From: Notospermus geniculatus
Taxonomy: Eukaryota > Nemertea > Pilidiophora > Heteronemertea > Lineidae
Length of the DNA stretch: 64,000 nt
Direction of reading: 5' to 3'
NCBI GenBank assembly: GCA_002633025.1
Contig: NMRB01001535.1
Coordinates: forward strand, 21,723-85,722
A program made the position numbers and the translations under genes. Under the pieces are notes generated by a model. The model was not told the origin of the DNA. It did no database searches and saw only the letters and a list, made by a program, of their open reading frames with translations. Each line of letters begins with the position of its first letter. The stretch's first letter is position 1. Of the stretch, positions 10,341-59,444 are shown one piece after another.

Positions 10341-12184
10341 CTACTCATGTTTATGATGGTAGTGGACCTTTTGTGGATGAGTAACCTTTGGAAAATGACC
10401 AGAATTAGACAACATTTGCCAATATACAAAGAAACCTAAGCAACAGAAAGACATAACTACTATCACATATTCTTCATAGTTAGGATACGGTGTACCGCAG
10501 ATTGTATACCATTCTAATCCATTGGCAGGAGGTGTCTTAAGGCAGTGGAAATCATAGTAACCCTCGTCGTATTTTTCTGTACACAGGTATTTGCTTTTTG
10601 TAAGAATCTGGAAGAAATACAATGGGCTCTATTCAGAAAGGGTGATCATCGCACGATTGAGACTTAGACGCGTGTACATGTAACTTCACTAAATGCACAC
10701 ACTTCCACCAAGCATTTGACGAGTTACACGCGTCTTAGTCTTAAACACCCTTTTTGAATTTACTAAAAATGCAAAGAAATGTCTCACACTTCATATAGAA
10801 ATATATACATGTACAAAATGTCTTACCTGTCCAAATGCCGTCCTAACTGGTACCGTCTCACCGCATGGTCCAGTCATTTCATGAAGTCCAACTGACTGAA
10901 TTTTTTCAGGGCTGCCAAATGACACCAGGAGAATGTAAAAGGAGAAATGGAGGAATACTACCCATCCGATCTCATCCAACCAGTTACCTACAAAAGCATG
11001 AATATGACAATCTTAGCCTTTTCCTACAGGTANNNNNNNNNNNNNNNNNNNNNNNNNNNNNNNNNNNNNNNNNNNNNNNNNNNNNNNNNNNNNNNNNNNN
11101 TCCCGCTTTTGTTGTCCGCCGCCTCCGTCGAGCTACGCCCCCCCCCCGCCCTTTCTGTCAACCCTGGATCCGTGCCCGCTTATATGTAGTTGATACTTGC
11201 AACTTCTGAAACAATATTTTAAGAAAAAATCTGTTCTTCAAACAAGTTCTCATTGAATCATTTTGTGCTTGCACTTAAAAGTAGGCTACTACAAATAAGA
11301 TATCTTACCCTTGTTTAACCTTGCACTGTGGTCTGGACTCCTATCACCAGACCAGAACATCATCATGTAGATACCAATGAAGAGAAGGACGCAAACCTCT
11401 GTGTGAAGTTTGAGCGAGTCATGCAGAGGGTGGTAGATGGGCAGGAATTGGAGGATACCAAACGGCATCGACAAGAGCCCGGTGATGACATTACAAATCA
11501 TCTCCACTGGGAAACTGGAAGAGCAATAGGCCGTGTAAGGACAGGCACTGTATCATTTTATACTGTGCATCTACTTCATCCAGCTGTGCACTGGGTGAAA
11601 ATTTGGTGAACTACAACATGATATGGTACGGCTAAGCTAACTCATGCAAAAAACCTCTGGCAGTGTTTCCGCCAGAGGGTACTAAGGGTACTATGGTAGT
11701 ACCCTGAAAGGAACAGAAAAGGGCCATTTTCTTTAATTTCATGGGGGTTTTGATGATTTTGAAGAAATTCGTACCCTCAAAAAGTTTCTGGCGGAAACCC
11801 TGTCTGGCACTGAGTTAGTCTATCATACATATCAGCAAGCTGTGCAAAAATTCTCTATCTTCAGAAGCGATTCTGCAAAATGAATGAGCTTGTGGCCAGA
11901 AGATAATAACAATCCACAAGACTTTTTTAAACCCACGGTTTGCATGTTATTGTCGTGGGCTTACCTAGATGCTTCGAACTTTTCTCTTTTAGTGAGGAGC
12001 CACCTTGTCCCATGGAATAGAATGGTAAAACTACAGGCAAAGGAGGCATGGAAATAATAGCTTGTCCATGGTACCCAGTAGTGCCTGTCGAAGATGTTGG
12101 GGTCAGTGTCATGCCACGTCCACCACAGATGTTTGATACCAATGATATCAAATGGAATATCAAGCAGAACGACACTAAGACCGA
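10341..12184 (-). CDS. Multi-pass membrane protein, DUF7802-like, 3' exons
   Basis: Four phase-compatible exons on the minus strand: 11965-12184, 11309-11514, 10827-10987, 10341-10607. They give about 284 residues to a TAG at 10341-10343. The first carries HLWWTWHDTDPN followed by a VPWTSYYFHASFA helix. The second has two predicted hydrophobic helices (FPVEMICNVITGLLSMPFG and VCVLLFIGIYMMMFW). The third has VVFLHFSFYILLVSF, and the last a Cys-containing loop plus a helix (VIVVMSFCCLGFFVYW) and a His-rich tail. The WWTWHDTDPN block matches my memory of the uncharacterised DUF7802 membrane family of invertebrates; that assignment is recollection, not a search. The exon at 12184 begins mid-codon, so at least one 5' exon is missing. 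I could not find it in the repeat-filled stretch up to 16.7 kb. The N gap at 11033-11100 is intronic. Confidence 0.8.
10624..10762. mobile_element. MITE family B, copy 1 (TTCATAAAGGGT ends)
   Basis: Inverted arms: ttcagaaagggtg followed by gacttagacgcgtgtaac, and the inverse ending caccctttttgaa. A second copy is at 15745-15890. It lies in the last intron of the membrane-protein gene. Confidence 0.8.
11033..11100. other. Assembly gap (68 N)
   Basis: A run of N inside an intron of the minus-strand membrane-protein gene. The flanking exons join in phase, so no coding sequence need be missing. Confidence 0.98.
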
Positions 12185-12860
12185 CTGTAAGAGGAAGGTT
12201 TCAGAAATTAGACACAAAAGAAGCAAAGTACAATGTACATATAAGGTAAACTCGACCAATATGCTAAGTTTAAACATCACTTCCAGTTCGAAAATTACTT
12301 ACATATTATTAAATCTAAAAGCTTGAGAGCGGCTCTCACCAGGCTCAGAATAAGTAATCATCTTTTACAAATTGAACGAGGAAGATACCAACATCCTAAA
12401 CCCCCTAGATCTCAGCGAACCTGCCCAACTTGTTCATTACTTAACCATTTTATTACCGAAGATGAGGTTCACTTCATACTAGATTGTCCCAATTTCTCCA
12501 CACTTCGAGCCGCCATCTTGAATGTTGTTCCTGCAGAATTTTACAAGTTATCTAAACAGGATCAATTTATGTACTTAATGAATGCGGAGGGAAACCTTAT
12601 TCTCGAAGTTAGCAAATTTTGCTATGAGGGTTTTACTCAAAAAAGAGATATTTTATCAAGGTCATGAGGGTTTACAGTTTTTAACGGAACTTAACCAAGA
12701 TGTACTGTACGGAAACAATAAAGCAAATGTGATATTAAAGGGCATGCCATACATGTGCAATCTATGTTTTAACTATAATAGCTTCTTTCCATGGTTTTAA
12801 TGAAATGTAAATAATTATTGTAATTTTACTTCCTCCTAATGTCTGCGTTTTATTTAGGCC

Positions 12861-13361
12861 TATATACCCTTCCTTTTATACTGCTTTAATTAATTAATCA
12901 GGCCTACTGTTTGCATTTAATTTCGTAGCATAGATTTATGTTATTGTTAACTCATCATTTGACCGTTACCAAAAGACTTTGGTTTACCGGAAGCTGCCCG
13001 CAGGGTCAATGAAGACCCTTCCGTCAATTCCTTTACGCTGCGGCTCAGCTAGCTATCTGTATCACACCATATCAGCGAATGCCTGGAAGTAGACAAAGAA
13101 CCAAACAATATCCAAAATATTCAGTATTTAGGCGGCCTACCTGTATCTGCTGGAGTCCCAAGTAGGACTTCAGCCGCATAGGACCAACAAGTAGCGGTCA
13201 AAACCGCGGAAGTGAGAGCCAGCTGAATTTACCATCATTATACAGATCGTCTATATACCCTTCCTTTTATAGGCCTACTGCTTTAATTAATAATTAATCA
13301 GGCCTACTGTTTGCATTTAATTTCGTAGCATAGATTTATGTTATTGTTAACTCATCATTTG
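12861..13361 (+). repeat. About 105-bp direct repeat flanking an rRNA-like insert
   Basis: The segment beginning ctatatacccttccttttat and ending gttaactcatcatttg is present at 12861-12961 and 13251-13361, nearly identical. The second copy has an extra aggcctactg-like insertion. The copies flank 12962-13250. Confidence 0.85.
12962..13036 (-). pseudogene. Rearranged 18S rRNA fragments
   Basis: Read on the minus strand, 12962-13008 matches the universally conserved 18S segment GGGCAGCTTCCGGGAAACC plus AAAGTCTTTGGGTT, with a few changes. The segment at 13013-13036 matches AAAGGAATTGACGGAAGGG. In real 18S rRNA the first block lies upstream of the second by a few tens of bases. Here their order is reversed. 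This is therefore a shuffled rRNA-derived fragment, not an rRNA gene. Confidence 0.75.
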
Positions 13362-13629
13362 TTTTTAACTGCACCTCACTCCCTGCACACTAGGGTTTCC
13401 GGGTACATTCCCCTCAGACAGATCCCGGTTACCCTCCATCTCTCCCTCTTTTTCTTAAATTCTATTCGCACTCAAGTTTATTGTATCTCTTCCTATAAAA
13501 TTTATGTAAATTTTACGGAGCAATAAACTTTCTGTATTCTATTCTGTATTCTGTCATAGACCAGCCACAGGTGTCTCATACATATGTATTAGGGAGAGGG
13601 TATAGGTTCTAGGGGACCGTCGGGATCAA

Positions 13630-13710
13630 CACACTTCACTGACAACGTATACCTTGGGTGTTTTTCTCTCCCAGGTAGGCCTATACCGTATACGTTGTAA
13701 GTGAAGTGTG
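13630..13710. repeat. 81-bp inverted repeat
   Basis: The arms cacacttcactgacaacgta and its inverse tacgttgtaagtgaagtgtg enclose about 35 bases. The outer arms pair with one or two mismatches. Confidence 0.75.
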
Positions 13711-14285
13711 GAAAGCCCAACGCGTTCCCAAGAACGTCCCTCCCCCCCCCCCCACACAGATACACAGATGTATGAGACGCCGAGAAGAGACGCTTGTGGG
13801 CCAGAATATCTCAAATGTAGAGAACAAACCAAATTATTTTCTTACCAATATTTCAGATCACCACGTTTTCTTGCTCCTGCTCCCGTCCACACGTCCCGCA
13901 CACACCGCACGTCCACCAAAAAATGACCTCCTGGCATGTGTGCGCCAGTCCGGAAAGATTACGTAACTCAGACCAATTGTTGTTGTGGGGAACTTCCATT
14001 CAAATCCTTAGAGACCGTCATGCCTAGCCGAGCCGTGGTGGTCTTACATCACCAAGTCGCGGGTTTGAACAGGTCCAGGATGAGGCCGTTTAGACGACAA
14101 CCCAAAAAAACACATCCAGATTTGATCCGATTGACCCGCATCCGGTCTCATTTGCGTTTAGACGAGATTGAATGTACCATTTTAAATCCACATTGGACCG
14201 CATTGGGTAGCGTTTACACGCAAAAAATTTGAACCCCAATCGGATCGCATGTGGATTTTTGCCTGTCGTCTAAACGGCCCTAATA

Positions 14286-14438
14286 GGGAGGTTTCGAAAT
14301 CAAACGACAAACGTAAACATACGACAACGTTATTTTTCATGCTACACATTAACCAGATTTATACATGTATTGCATTTTCGGTACAAAAATAACGCTGTCG
14401 TTAACGTTTACGTTTATCGTTTGATTTCGAAACCTCCC
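14286..14438. mobile_element. MITE family A, copy 2
   Basis: Flanked by TA. The ends are gggaggtttcgaaatcaaac and its inverse. The interior again contains acgacaacgttatttttc and a gcattttcggtacaaaaata block shared with the copy at 7669-7818. Confidence 0.87.
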
Positions 14439-14639
14439 TAATGTCCTTGAAGATTATAACAGTCATTAACCCCTTCATGTATTTCAGGCGCGATGTCGAG
14501 AAGCTAAACCGTTTCCCCCGCGGTACATTTCCACGTAACGACAGCATTATCTCCTGATGCTGTTGATGAAACCTGCACTTTTTTTGCAATCAACATGGGA
14601 GGTCTCGCTTTAGGGCACTTCAAAGAGCTGTCCCACAAG

Positions 14640-15075
14640 CAGCTGGGGCCATATGCACAAAACATCTTAAGTGTACAATTTCCCTTTTCGCTTGTTTCGA
14701 ACAATATAGTTTAAGGGAAATTTTTCACTAAACTAGGTTCTTTTGAAAAAATATTGGTTTTTTGCTCCTTCAAAACAAAATCTGGACAAAAACCAAGTTT
14801 TTTAAAAAGAAACTTGTTTTTTTTGAAAAAAAAACATTTTAAAAAAGATTTCATTAAATGAACAAACGGCTTACCATTAAAAAAATGGCCACTCAGGTAA
14901 AAAACTAGGATTTTTTGAACAAATGAACAGTTGATGAAAAAACAGAGTTTAAAAAAAACCCAACATCCTTTGCAATGGAGAAAAAGAAACCTAGTTTTTT
15001 AAAAAAAGGTTTTTTAAAAAACCAAGTTTATTTGATTTAATGAACAAACGGCTTGCCATAGGCCCCAGGGTCCAT
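14640..15075. repeat. A/T-homopolymer-rich inverted-repeat block
   Basis: Imperfect ends: agctggggccatatgcacaa on the left and ccataggccccagg on the right. The interior is dominated by runs of T or A joined by gaacaaacggcttaccat-type repeats (near 14859 and 15042). No coding signal is present. Confidence 0.45.
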
Positions 15076-15351
15076 ATTCATAAACATACTTACCAAACTC
15101 CTCACAACGCCACCTATCTCGAACGGAACTAACGGTGATTGGAACGAGATTGCTTTATTACAAGAACAATGTCGCGAACTACAACTGAATATCTACACAG
15201 TAAAAATAGTCACTACCATCATTACTTATTGAATCCCGCACATAAAAAGGGACTATCACAGTTTAACATACTTCGTAACTTTTTACCTAATCTGCTCCAT
15301 TGAGCCCACCCCCCACAATGACTTGGTAGGCCTATGGGTGGTTTCCCACAC

Positions 15352-15388
15352 CTTGGAGGAATTATACTGTGAGTATAATTCCTCCAAG
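15352..15388. repeat. Perfect 16-bp-arm hairpin
   Basis: The arms cttggaggaattatac and its exact inverse are separated by the 5-base loop tgtga. Confidence 0.9.
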
Positions 15389-15744
15389 CCCACACTAAAC
15401 AAAAAACAGACTATAAAACACAAAGACGACTTTATTCACGCTGGATGTACATGTAGATACTTTACATTCATTTCTCTAAGACTAGTGCATTATATCCTTG
15501 TGCGCCTCCCCCGCTTGAATATGAATGAGGACAAGGGCCTACTTTTAGTCCATCCAAGTTGACTGGCTCACACTCTCCTTTGACCTGCTGTTGGAAGTTG
15601 ATAGACGTATGACAATGTGTGGTTGGCGAGGACCGCATATCTGGCACTGGTCTTAGACAAATGAATGTAAAGTATACTGTCTGCCACACTGAGACCTATG
15701 GGCTAACCAACCCATGGTCAATAAATTGCCGAATGTGGAAATTA

Positions 15745-15890
15745 AGGGCCAAATTCATAAAGGGTCTTTAAAACTAAGACGCATGTAACTTCGTCTGATG
15801 CATGGTGTAAGTGCATGTGTGCATTTTGTGCATTTAGTGAAGTTACACGCACCTAAGTCTTAATTAAACACCCTTTATGAATATGGCCCT
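15745..15890. mobile_element. MITE family B, copy 2
   Basis: The ends agggccaaattcataaaggg and its inverse (ccctttatgaatatggccct) enclose the sub-arms aagacgcatgtaacttcg and gaagttacacgcacctaagt. It is the same family as 10624-10762. Confidence 0.87.
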
Positions 15891-15960
15891 AACTGTTTGG
15901 CAGTTGGCCTACCTAGAGATTTGAACGAACCCTGTCAGATCCAAGGGACGGACACATGGG

Positions 15961-16076
15961 CTGGTATTTATAAAAGCTAGCAAATGCTTTTACTTAAGAT
16001 TTGTACAGCAAGATCCAATGAACATGTACTACAAAACCTGAAGTAAATGCATATGCTAGCTTTTACGAAGACCAGC
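15961..16076. mobile_element. Inverted-repeat element, AGCAAATGCTTTTACTT family, full copy
   Basis: The left arm, ctggtatttataaaagctag followed by caaatgcttttac, is inverted at the right as gtaaatgcatatgctagctt, then ttacgaagaccag. It is the most complete of three copies in the window. Confidence 0.8.
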
Positions 16077-16781
16077 CATGGACCTCGTCATTATTGGCTG
16101 CGGGAGTAAATAGCACACTGGGAGATAGGCATATTTTAAATTTTTACAGGATCATACAATCAATATTTTATAATCATTATATATACTAGACAAAAAAATA
16201 TAATGTACAATATACATTGTAACTATAACAACATGTTTGGGGCTTGATATAAGCCAGCCTATCACAGACGGCCTTGTTCTACACAAACTCTTGAGTTCAA
16301 AATTCAAGATGGTGCACTTGACCATCCAGTGATCATAATATCTCAAAATGGACAAACCAAAAAAAGGGTTTGCATCATATGCAAAACATATAAATAATTT
16401 ACATGTACCGGTACAACAATATGGAAAATAAATTAAGTATAGCAGTTTGTTTGTAGATGCAAAATCAATCCTAATATGTACGATCTATATAAACAACTTT
16501 TGGATGGATATAAAAGTATAAAAACATCCAATATAAAATTATGTGGACGTTGATTTCAGTCATTGGAATCATGATCTATACTGAAGGAACCATCTCATTC
16601 CAGAGATACCAAAAACGAAAATAATGTACGGCTTTTATATAGTGACTTTCTACGGCATTATAGTATCAATGGCGCTTCACATTATCACCCCAGTCTCTCT
16701 TCAGAACCCTTTCCAGGGAGCTCGAGGAGCAGTTCATGGTGAGCTTATGGTGAGAGAGGTCCTGATGTAGCAAACAGAAAG

Positions 16782-55954
<39,173 letters not shown>

Positions 55955-56287
55955 GTTGCCGTGGATTGCACTTAGCTAGAACATAATCTGCACTATGATC
56001 AATTTACACGTACAAATCCGAAATAAAGGAAGCACCACGCATGGCCTGTCACCTGTCATTATCAACCAGATATGAGATAGTAACTTGCTTGGAGATAGCG
56101 TACACTACCCAGGAGGCGCAGGCAGTGATGTAGTTATCAGTTCAGGCGGCGGTTTCCATTCGTGTGACAGGGATGGTGATCTTATAGATAAATATCATGA
56201 TATCTATTGAAGCCTATCCAATGGCTGAGGTGCATCTTCTCAAATTACGGTATCTCAACAAGTGAGTTGTAGTGGTAACTCAATCCC

Positions 56288-56442
56288 CAGGCCCCTGAAG
56301 CCTAGTTAGCAGGATTATCGGGTTAGTTAGCGGGAATATCGGGCTAAACCATGTAAACAATGTGTAAGAGGACATCCCTTCTCTTACCCATTGTTTACAT
56401 GGTTTAACCTGATAATCCCGCTAACTAGGCTTGAGGGGCCTG
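56288..56442. mobile_element. 155-bp inverted-repeat element
   Basis: The arms caggcccctgaagcctagtt and its inverse (aactaggcttgaggggcctg) continue through ggattatc and ccatgtaaacaatg blocks with one deletion. It is about 330 bases upstream of the DNAH3 start. Confidence 0.87.
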
Positions 56443-57029
56443 TGCTCAATCAACTGAAATATTCCATATCAAGACACACTGCAGAGTGCGCTGCAACCAA
56501 TGCAGAGCAAGATTCCATGTTCCCCTGATCTGGGTGACTGGGGCAGCCATCATCGATTGCGGATGTTGGAAATGAATCATATTGAAATGGATCACCAAAA
56601 GCCCAGACATCATTCAAACACTTCAAAATTACATTGCACTCCTCACAAAAAAGATGTAACAGGTCAACTCATATCTTGGGCATTGAATGTTGGAGTGACC
56701 ATCACCATTGCTCTAAGTAGTGTGATCATTTCCATCAATCATGTCAATACGGTTTATTTTGGAAGCAGAGAGAGAGCAAATAACAACTTTCTCATCAAGT
56801 TGTACTTTATTATCAAAACAGAAACAATACACCAAACTCGTATCACAGGTGGTATCTTACTCCAATTCTGTTCAAGAACAGTCACTGGTTTTGACAGGAG
56901 TGGACAGATCAGTTAGTTAAACCATGCATCTTCACTCACACCATGCATCTGTCCTAACATGCCTGAGGGATATCACCAACTTGTACAGTTCACGGACGCG
57001 TGTTCACTGGACAAGTCAAAGACATCATT

Positions 57030-58704
57030 TCAATCGACTGAATCATCAGCACAGCCAATGTCAGATTCTTGTGTCTCTTCTGCTCCTGCCTCTTCATCAT
57101 CTTCTCCTCTATCAGTTTCTGTTGATACTGAAGCAAATTCAAGTGAGTCACATCATTGACATATTGTACCTGTACACTACCTCAGTCAAAGTTCTTACTT
57201 CTAAGTGAAGGAATGAAAGTAGCGACGGAGTGGTTCAATAAGACTGCGTTCAGAGTCTCATTGGCAGGGCATCATTATTAACCTGTTACCTCCAGCATCC
57301 AGTCATACCCAGGTCACCCCACGCAGTCTTGTGGCAAATAGGGTTGCTGGGAAAAAACAGGATTTCACTCAATCCTCAACACTTGCACTTGGTTAGTTAG
57401 TTGAAGAATCCGCCAGATGGCAGCAGCTTCTAATATGCCAGACAAGACTGTTTTTGTGGAACTCGGCAGTCGCAAGAATGGAGATGGTGCTCTCAATGTC
57501 TGGTGAAATCTTGAGAACAAAACACATACCTGTTGTAGGGTCTGAGCTCCCTCCTTTCTCAGCAAGAAAGCCCCTGAATAAATGCAGCTTTTTGTTCGTT
57601 TGACATGCATAGAGGAGGGGTGGAACATGGACTTTATGACCAGGGTCCTGCTCGGCTTGGATAACCTCAATTCCTACAGAGAAAAGTAACTTTAGTCCTC
57701 ATGTTCTTACCCCTGGATTCAAAGTTGACACTAACAGGTGATAAAGAGACACAGGCCTACTTGTAACAACTCACAGGTACTAACCTCCCCCAGATTTCAT
57801 CTTCTCCTCATCCTCTTTCAAGACAATTTCAGTCCCCAGAATGTCCTCATAAGAACCAGTGAAGATATTTCCTCCAATTTCAAATACTGGTTTGTCAGAG
57901 TCTAAACCCTGAAAAAGGAAAAGTACATTGTCGTAGTTAAGGTGTGTCTTATCAAAAATAGATAGTACCAGTATCATTTTAGTTCATCCAGATCAAAATT
58001 TGGCAACCCACTAGCAGAGTGGCATACAAGCTAAAAATGTACAGATAAAACAGGTCTGTGGTTTGTGGGTCAGTATGATGTTCACACCTGACATAGTATA
58101 GATCGATTGCACGCCGTTTCCGATCTTTTCTGACCACCGTTGTCAACGCAACAATGATTCCCGATCTCCGTTCGGGCATTGTTGTGCGTCATCTCGAGAA
58201 CGAAGTTTCGCGCACGCGCTCGGGCTGGGTCCGGAAGCAATTTCGGGATGGACATGTAAACAAACCGAAACGCGGCTAAAAACTCGATTTTGTACACGTA
58301 TTACGATCACTAACATATAAAATGGTGAAAGTATGCATTGTTAAAAACTGTGGGGCACACTTTGGACAATCAAATATTGTGCGGTTCTTCAGAATACCGG
58401 CAGAAGAGGGCCGAGGAGAAGCATGGCAACGCTGCCACTCAAAAACGACAAGGTCATTTATTTTCGGACCCAGCCTACTGCGCATGCGGGGAGTTTCTAA
58501 TTTTAGATTCCCGACCGAGATCAGTAGCCTTGACGATGGCGGTCGGGAAAGATCGGAAATGGCGTGCAATCGATCTATAGTCACAGACAACAGGTCAACA
58601 AAAACCCCTTCACGTGAACTTACCAGTATCTTGCATTCTCCTTCAACTGCATTCATGAAATTAATATCACTCATTCCCGAGAGTTCAACATAGACATATG
58701 ATTC
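57030..58704 (-). CDS. GTF3C6: General transcription factor 3C polypeptide 6 (TFIIIC subunit)
   Basis: Exons: 58624-58704, 57785-57908, 57530-57673, 57030-57127, all in phase, giving 148 residues to a TGA. The first has SYVYVELSGMSDINF, the second GLDSDKPVFEIGG and FTGSYEDILGTEIVL, the third HVPPLLYACQTNKKLHLFRG, and the last an acidic tail (GEDDEEAGAEETQESD). This matches the fold and order of GTF3C6, the small TFIIIC subunit that helps recruit RNA polymerase III to tRNA-type promoters, with its acidic C-terminus. The family length is about 210, so one or more N-terminal exons are missing. They most likely lie in the N gap at 58966-59318. The third exon's apparent continuation into 57365-57529 is intron. 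Confidence 0.9.
58097..58579 (+). mobile_element. TIR element carrying a THAP-like reading frame
   Basis: The ends tatagatcgattgcacgcc and ggcgtgcaatcgatctata are exact inverses. Imperfect pairing extends about 150 bases inward (through tttccgatctt and ctgggtccgg blocks). The right arm overlaps a plus-strand frame starting at ATG 58322: MVKVCIVKNCGAHFGQSN with FFRIP and AWQRCH. This has the start of a THAP zinc finger (MVK, CxxxxC, P, W). THAP domains occur in P-element and Kolobok transposases. The frame runs on past the right end into host sequence, so the full transposase is not present. Confidence 0.6.
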
Positions 58705-58965
58705 CTGAAATAAAGGGAAGGACATGAACATGAAGGAGGAGGAGCAACTGATCATTAATTGTTTTTTGGGGAAGTCAGTGAGAAAAGTTGGCCGAAAAGT
58801 TACCCGGAACCTGGAGTGAAGGAACTAGGCCTACCTATGTCCTATACAACATCACAACAACTGTTATTTCTCCAAGCTCTGTCTGAATAGGCCTAAATAC
58901 GGTAGACGACATCAGTAGACAATATGTGAAAAACAAGGAACTGAACCAACTCCCCCCCCCCCCCC

Positions 58966-59318
58966 NNNNNNNNNNNNNNNNNNNNNNNNNNNNNNNNNNN
59001 NNNNNNNNNNNNNNNNNNNNNNNNNNNNNNNNNNNNNNNNNNNNNNNNNNNNNNNNNNNNNNNNNNNNNNNNNNNNNNNNNNNNNNNNNNNNNNNNNNNN
59101 NNNNNNNNNNNNNNNNNNNNNNNNNNNNNNNNNNNNNNNNNNNNNNNNNNNNNNNNNNNNNNNNNNNNNNNNNNNNNNNNNNNNNNNNNNNNNNNNNNNN
59201 NNNNNNNNNNNNNNNNNNNNNNNNNNNNNNNNNNNNNNNNNNNNNNNNNNNNNNNNNNNNNNNNNNNNNNNNNNNNNNNNNNNNNNNNNNNNNNNNNNNN
59301 NNNNNNNNNNNNNNNNNN
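58966..59318. other. Assembly gap (353 N)
   Basis: The N run lies between the head-to-head genes GTF3C6 and SEC13. It follows a C14 homopolymer that probably stopped the sequencing. It should contain the first exons and promoters of both. Confidence 0.97.
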
Positions 59319-59444
59319 TTATAAAATGTCACTTCCATTCCGATTTGTGTGTGGTAATCCTGTTTTGCCCAAAAAGCTGGCGCACCCATGACATGGCTGG
59401 CATACCGTACTACTAGAATTTGATTTGTCATTTCGTTTTTTCAG

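Larger units (their letters stand above)
12323..13555 (+). mobile_element. 3' end of a non-LTR retrotransposon
   Basis: The frame 12323-12667 reads like the C-terminus of a jockey/CR1/L2-type reverse transcriptase protein: LTRLRISNHLLQIERGRY, then a CPTC...H...C cluster with EDEVHFILDCPNF. Its 5' part, including the endonuclease and RT core, is absent, which is typical of 5'-truncated insertions. A 3' UTR follows, ending in short ctgtattctatt repeats near 13523-13553 after an aataaa. The UTR is interrupted by a 0.4 kb segment flanked by a long direct repeat (12861-12961 and 13251-13361). The right boundary is approximate. Confidence 0.65.

Noticed and set aside
10865-11209. Open frames crossing the N gap
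   Set aside because: The residues across the Ns are unknown, and the frame is opposite a supported minus-strand exon.
12962-13036. Functional 18S rRNA gene
   Set aside because: Only two short blocks are present, in reversed order.
56959-57159. Plus-strand Ser-rich open frame
   Set aside because: It lies opposite the last GTF3C6 exon (57030-57127), whose splice sites, phase and acidic C-terminus are convincing. The Ser runs are the complement of Glu/Asp codons.
57365-57529. Continuation of the third GTF3C6 exon
   Set aside because: A good GTATGT donor at 57529 and a phase-matched acidic terminal exon at 57127 show this is intron. An alternative acceptor at 57500 would give a 30-base intron.
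58835-59431. 198-codon minus-strand frame
   Set aside because: It is almost entirely N.
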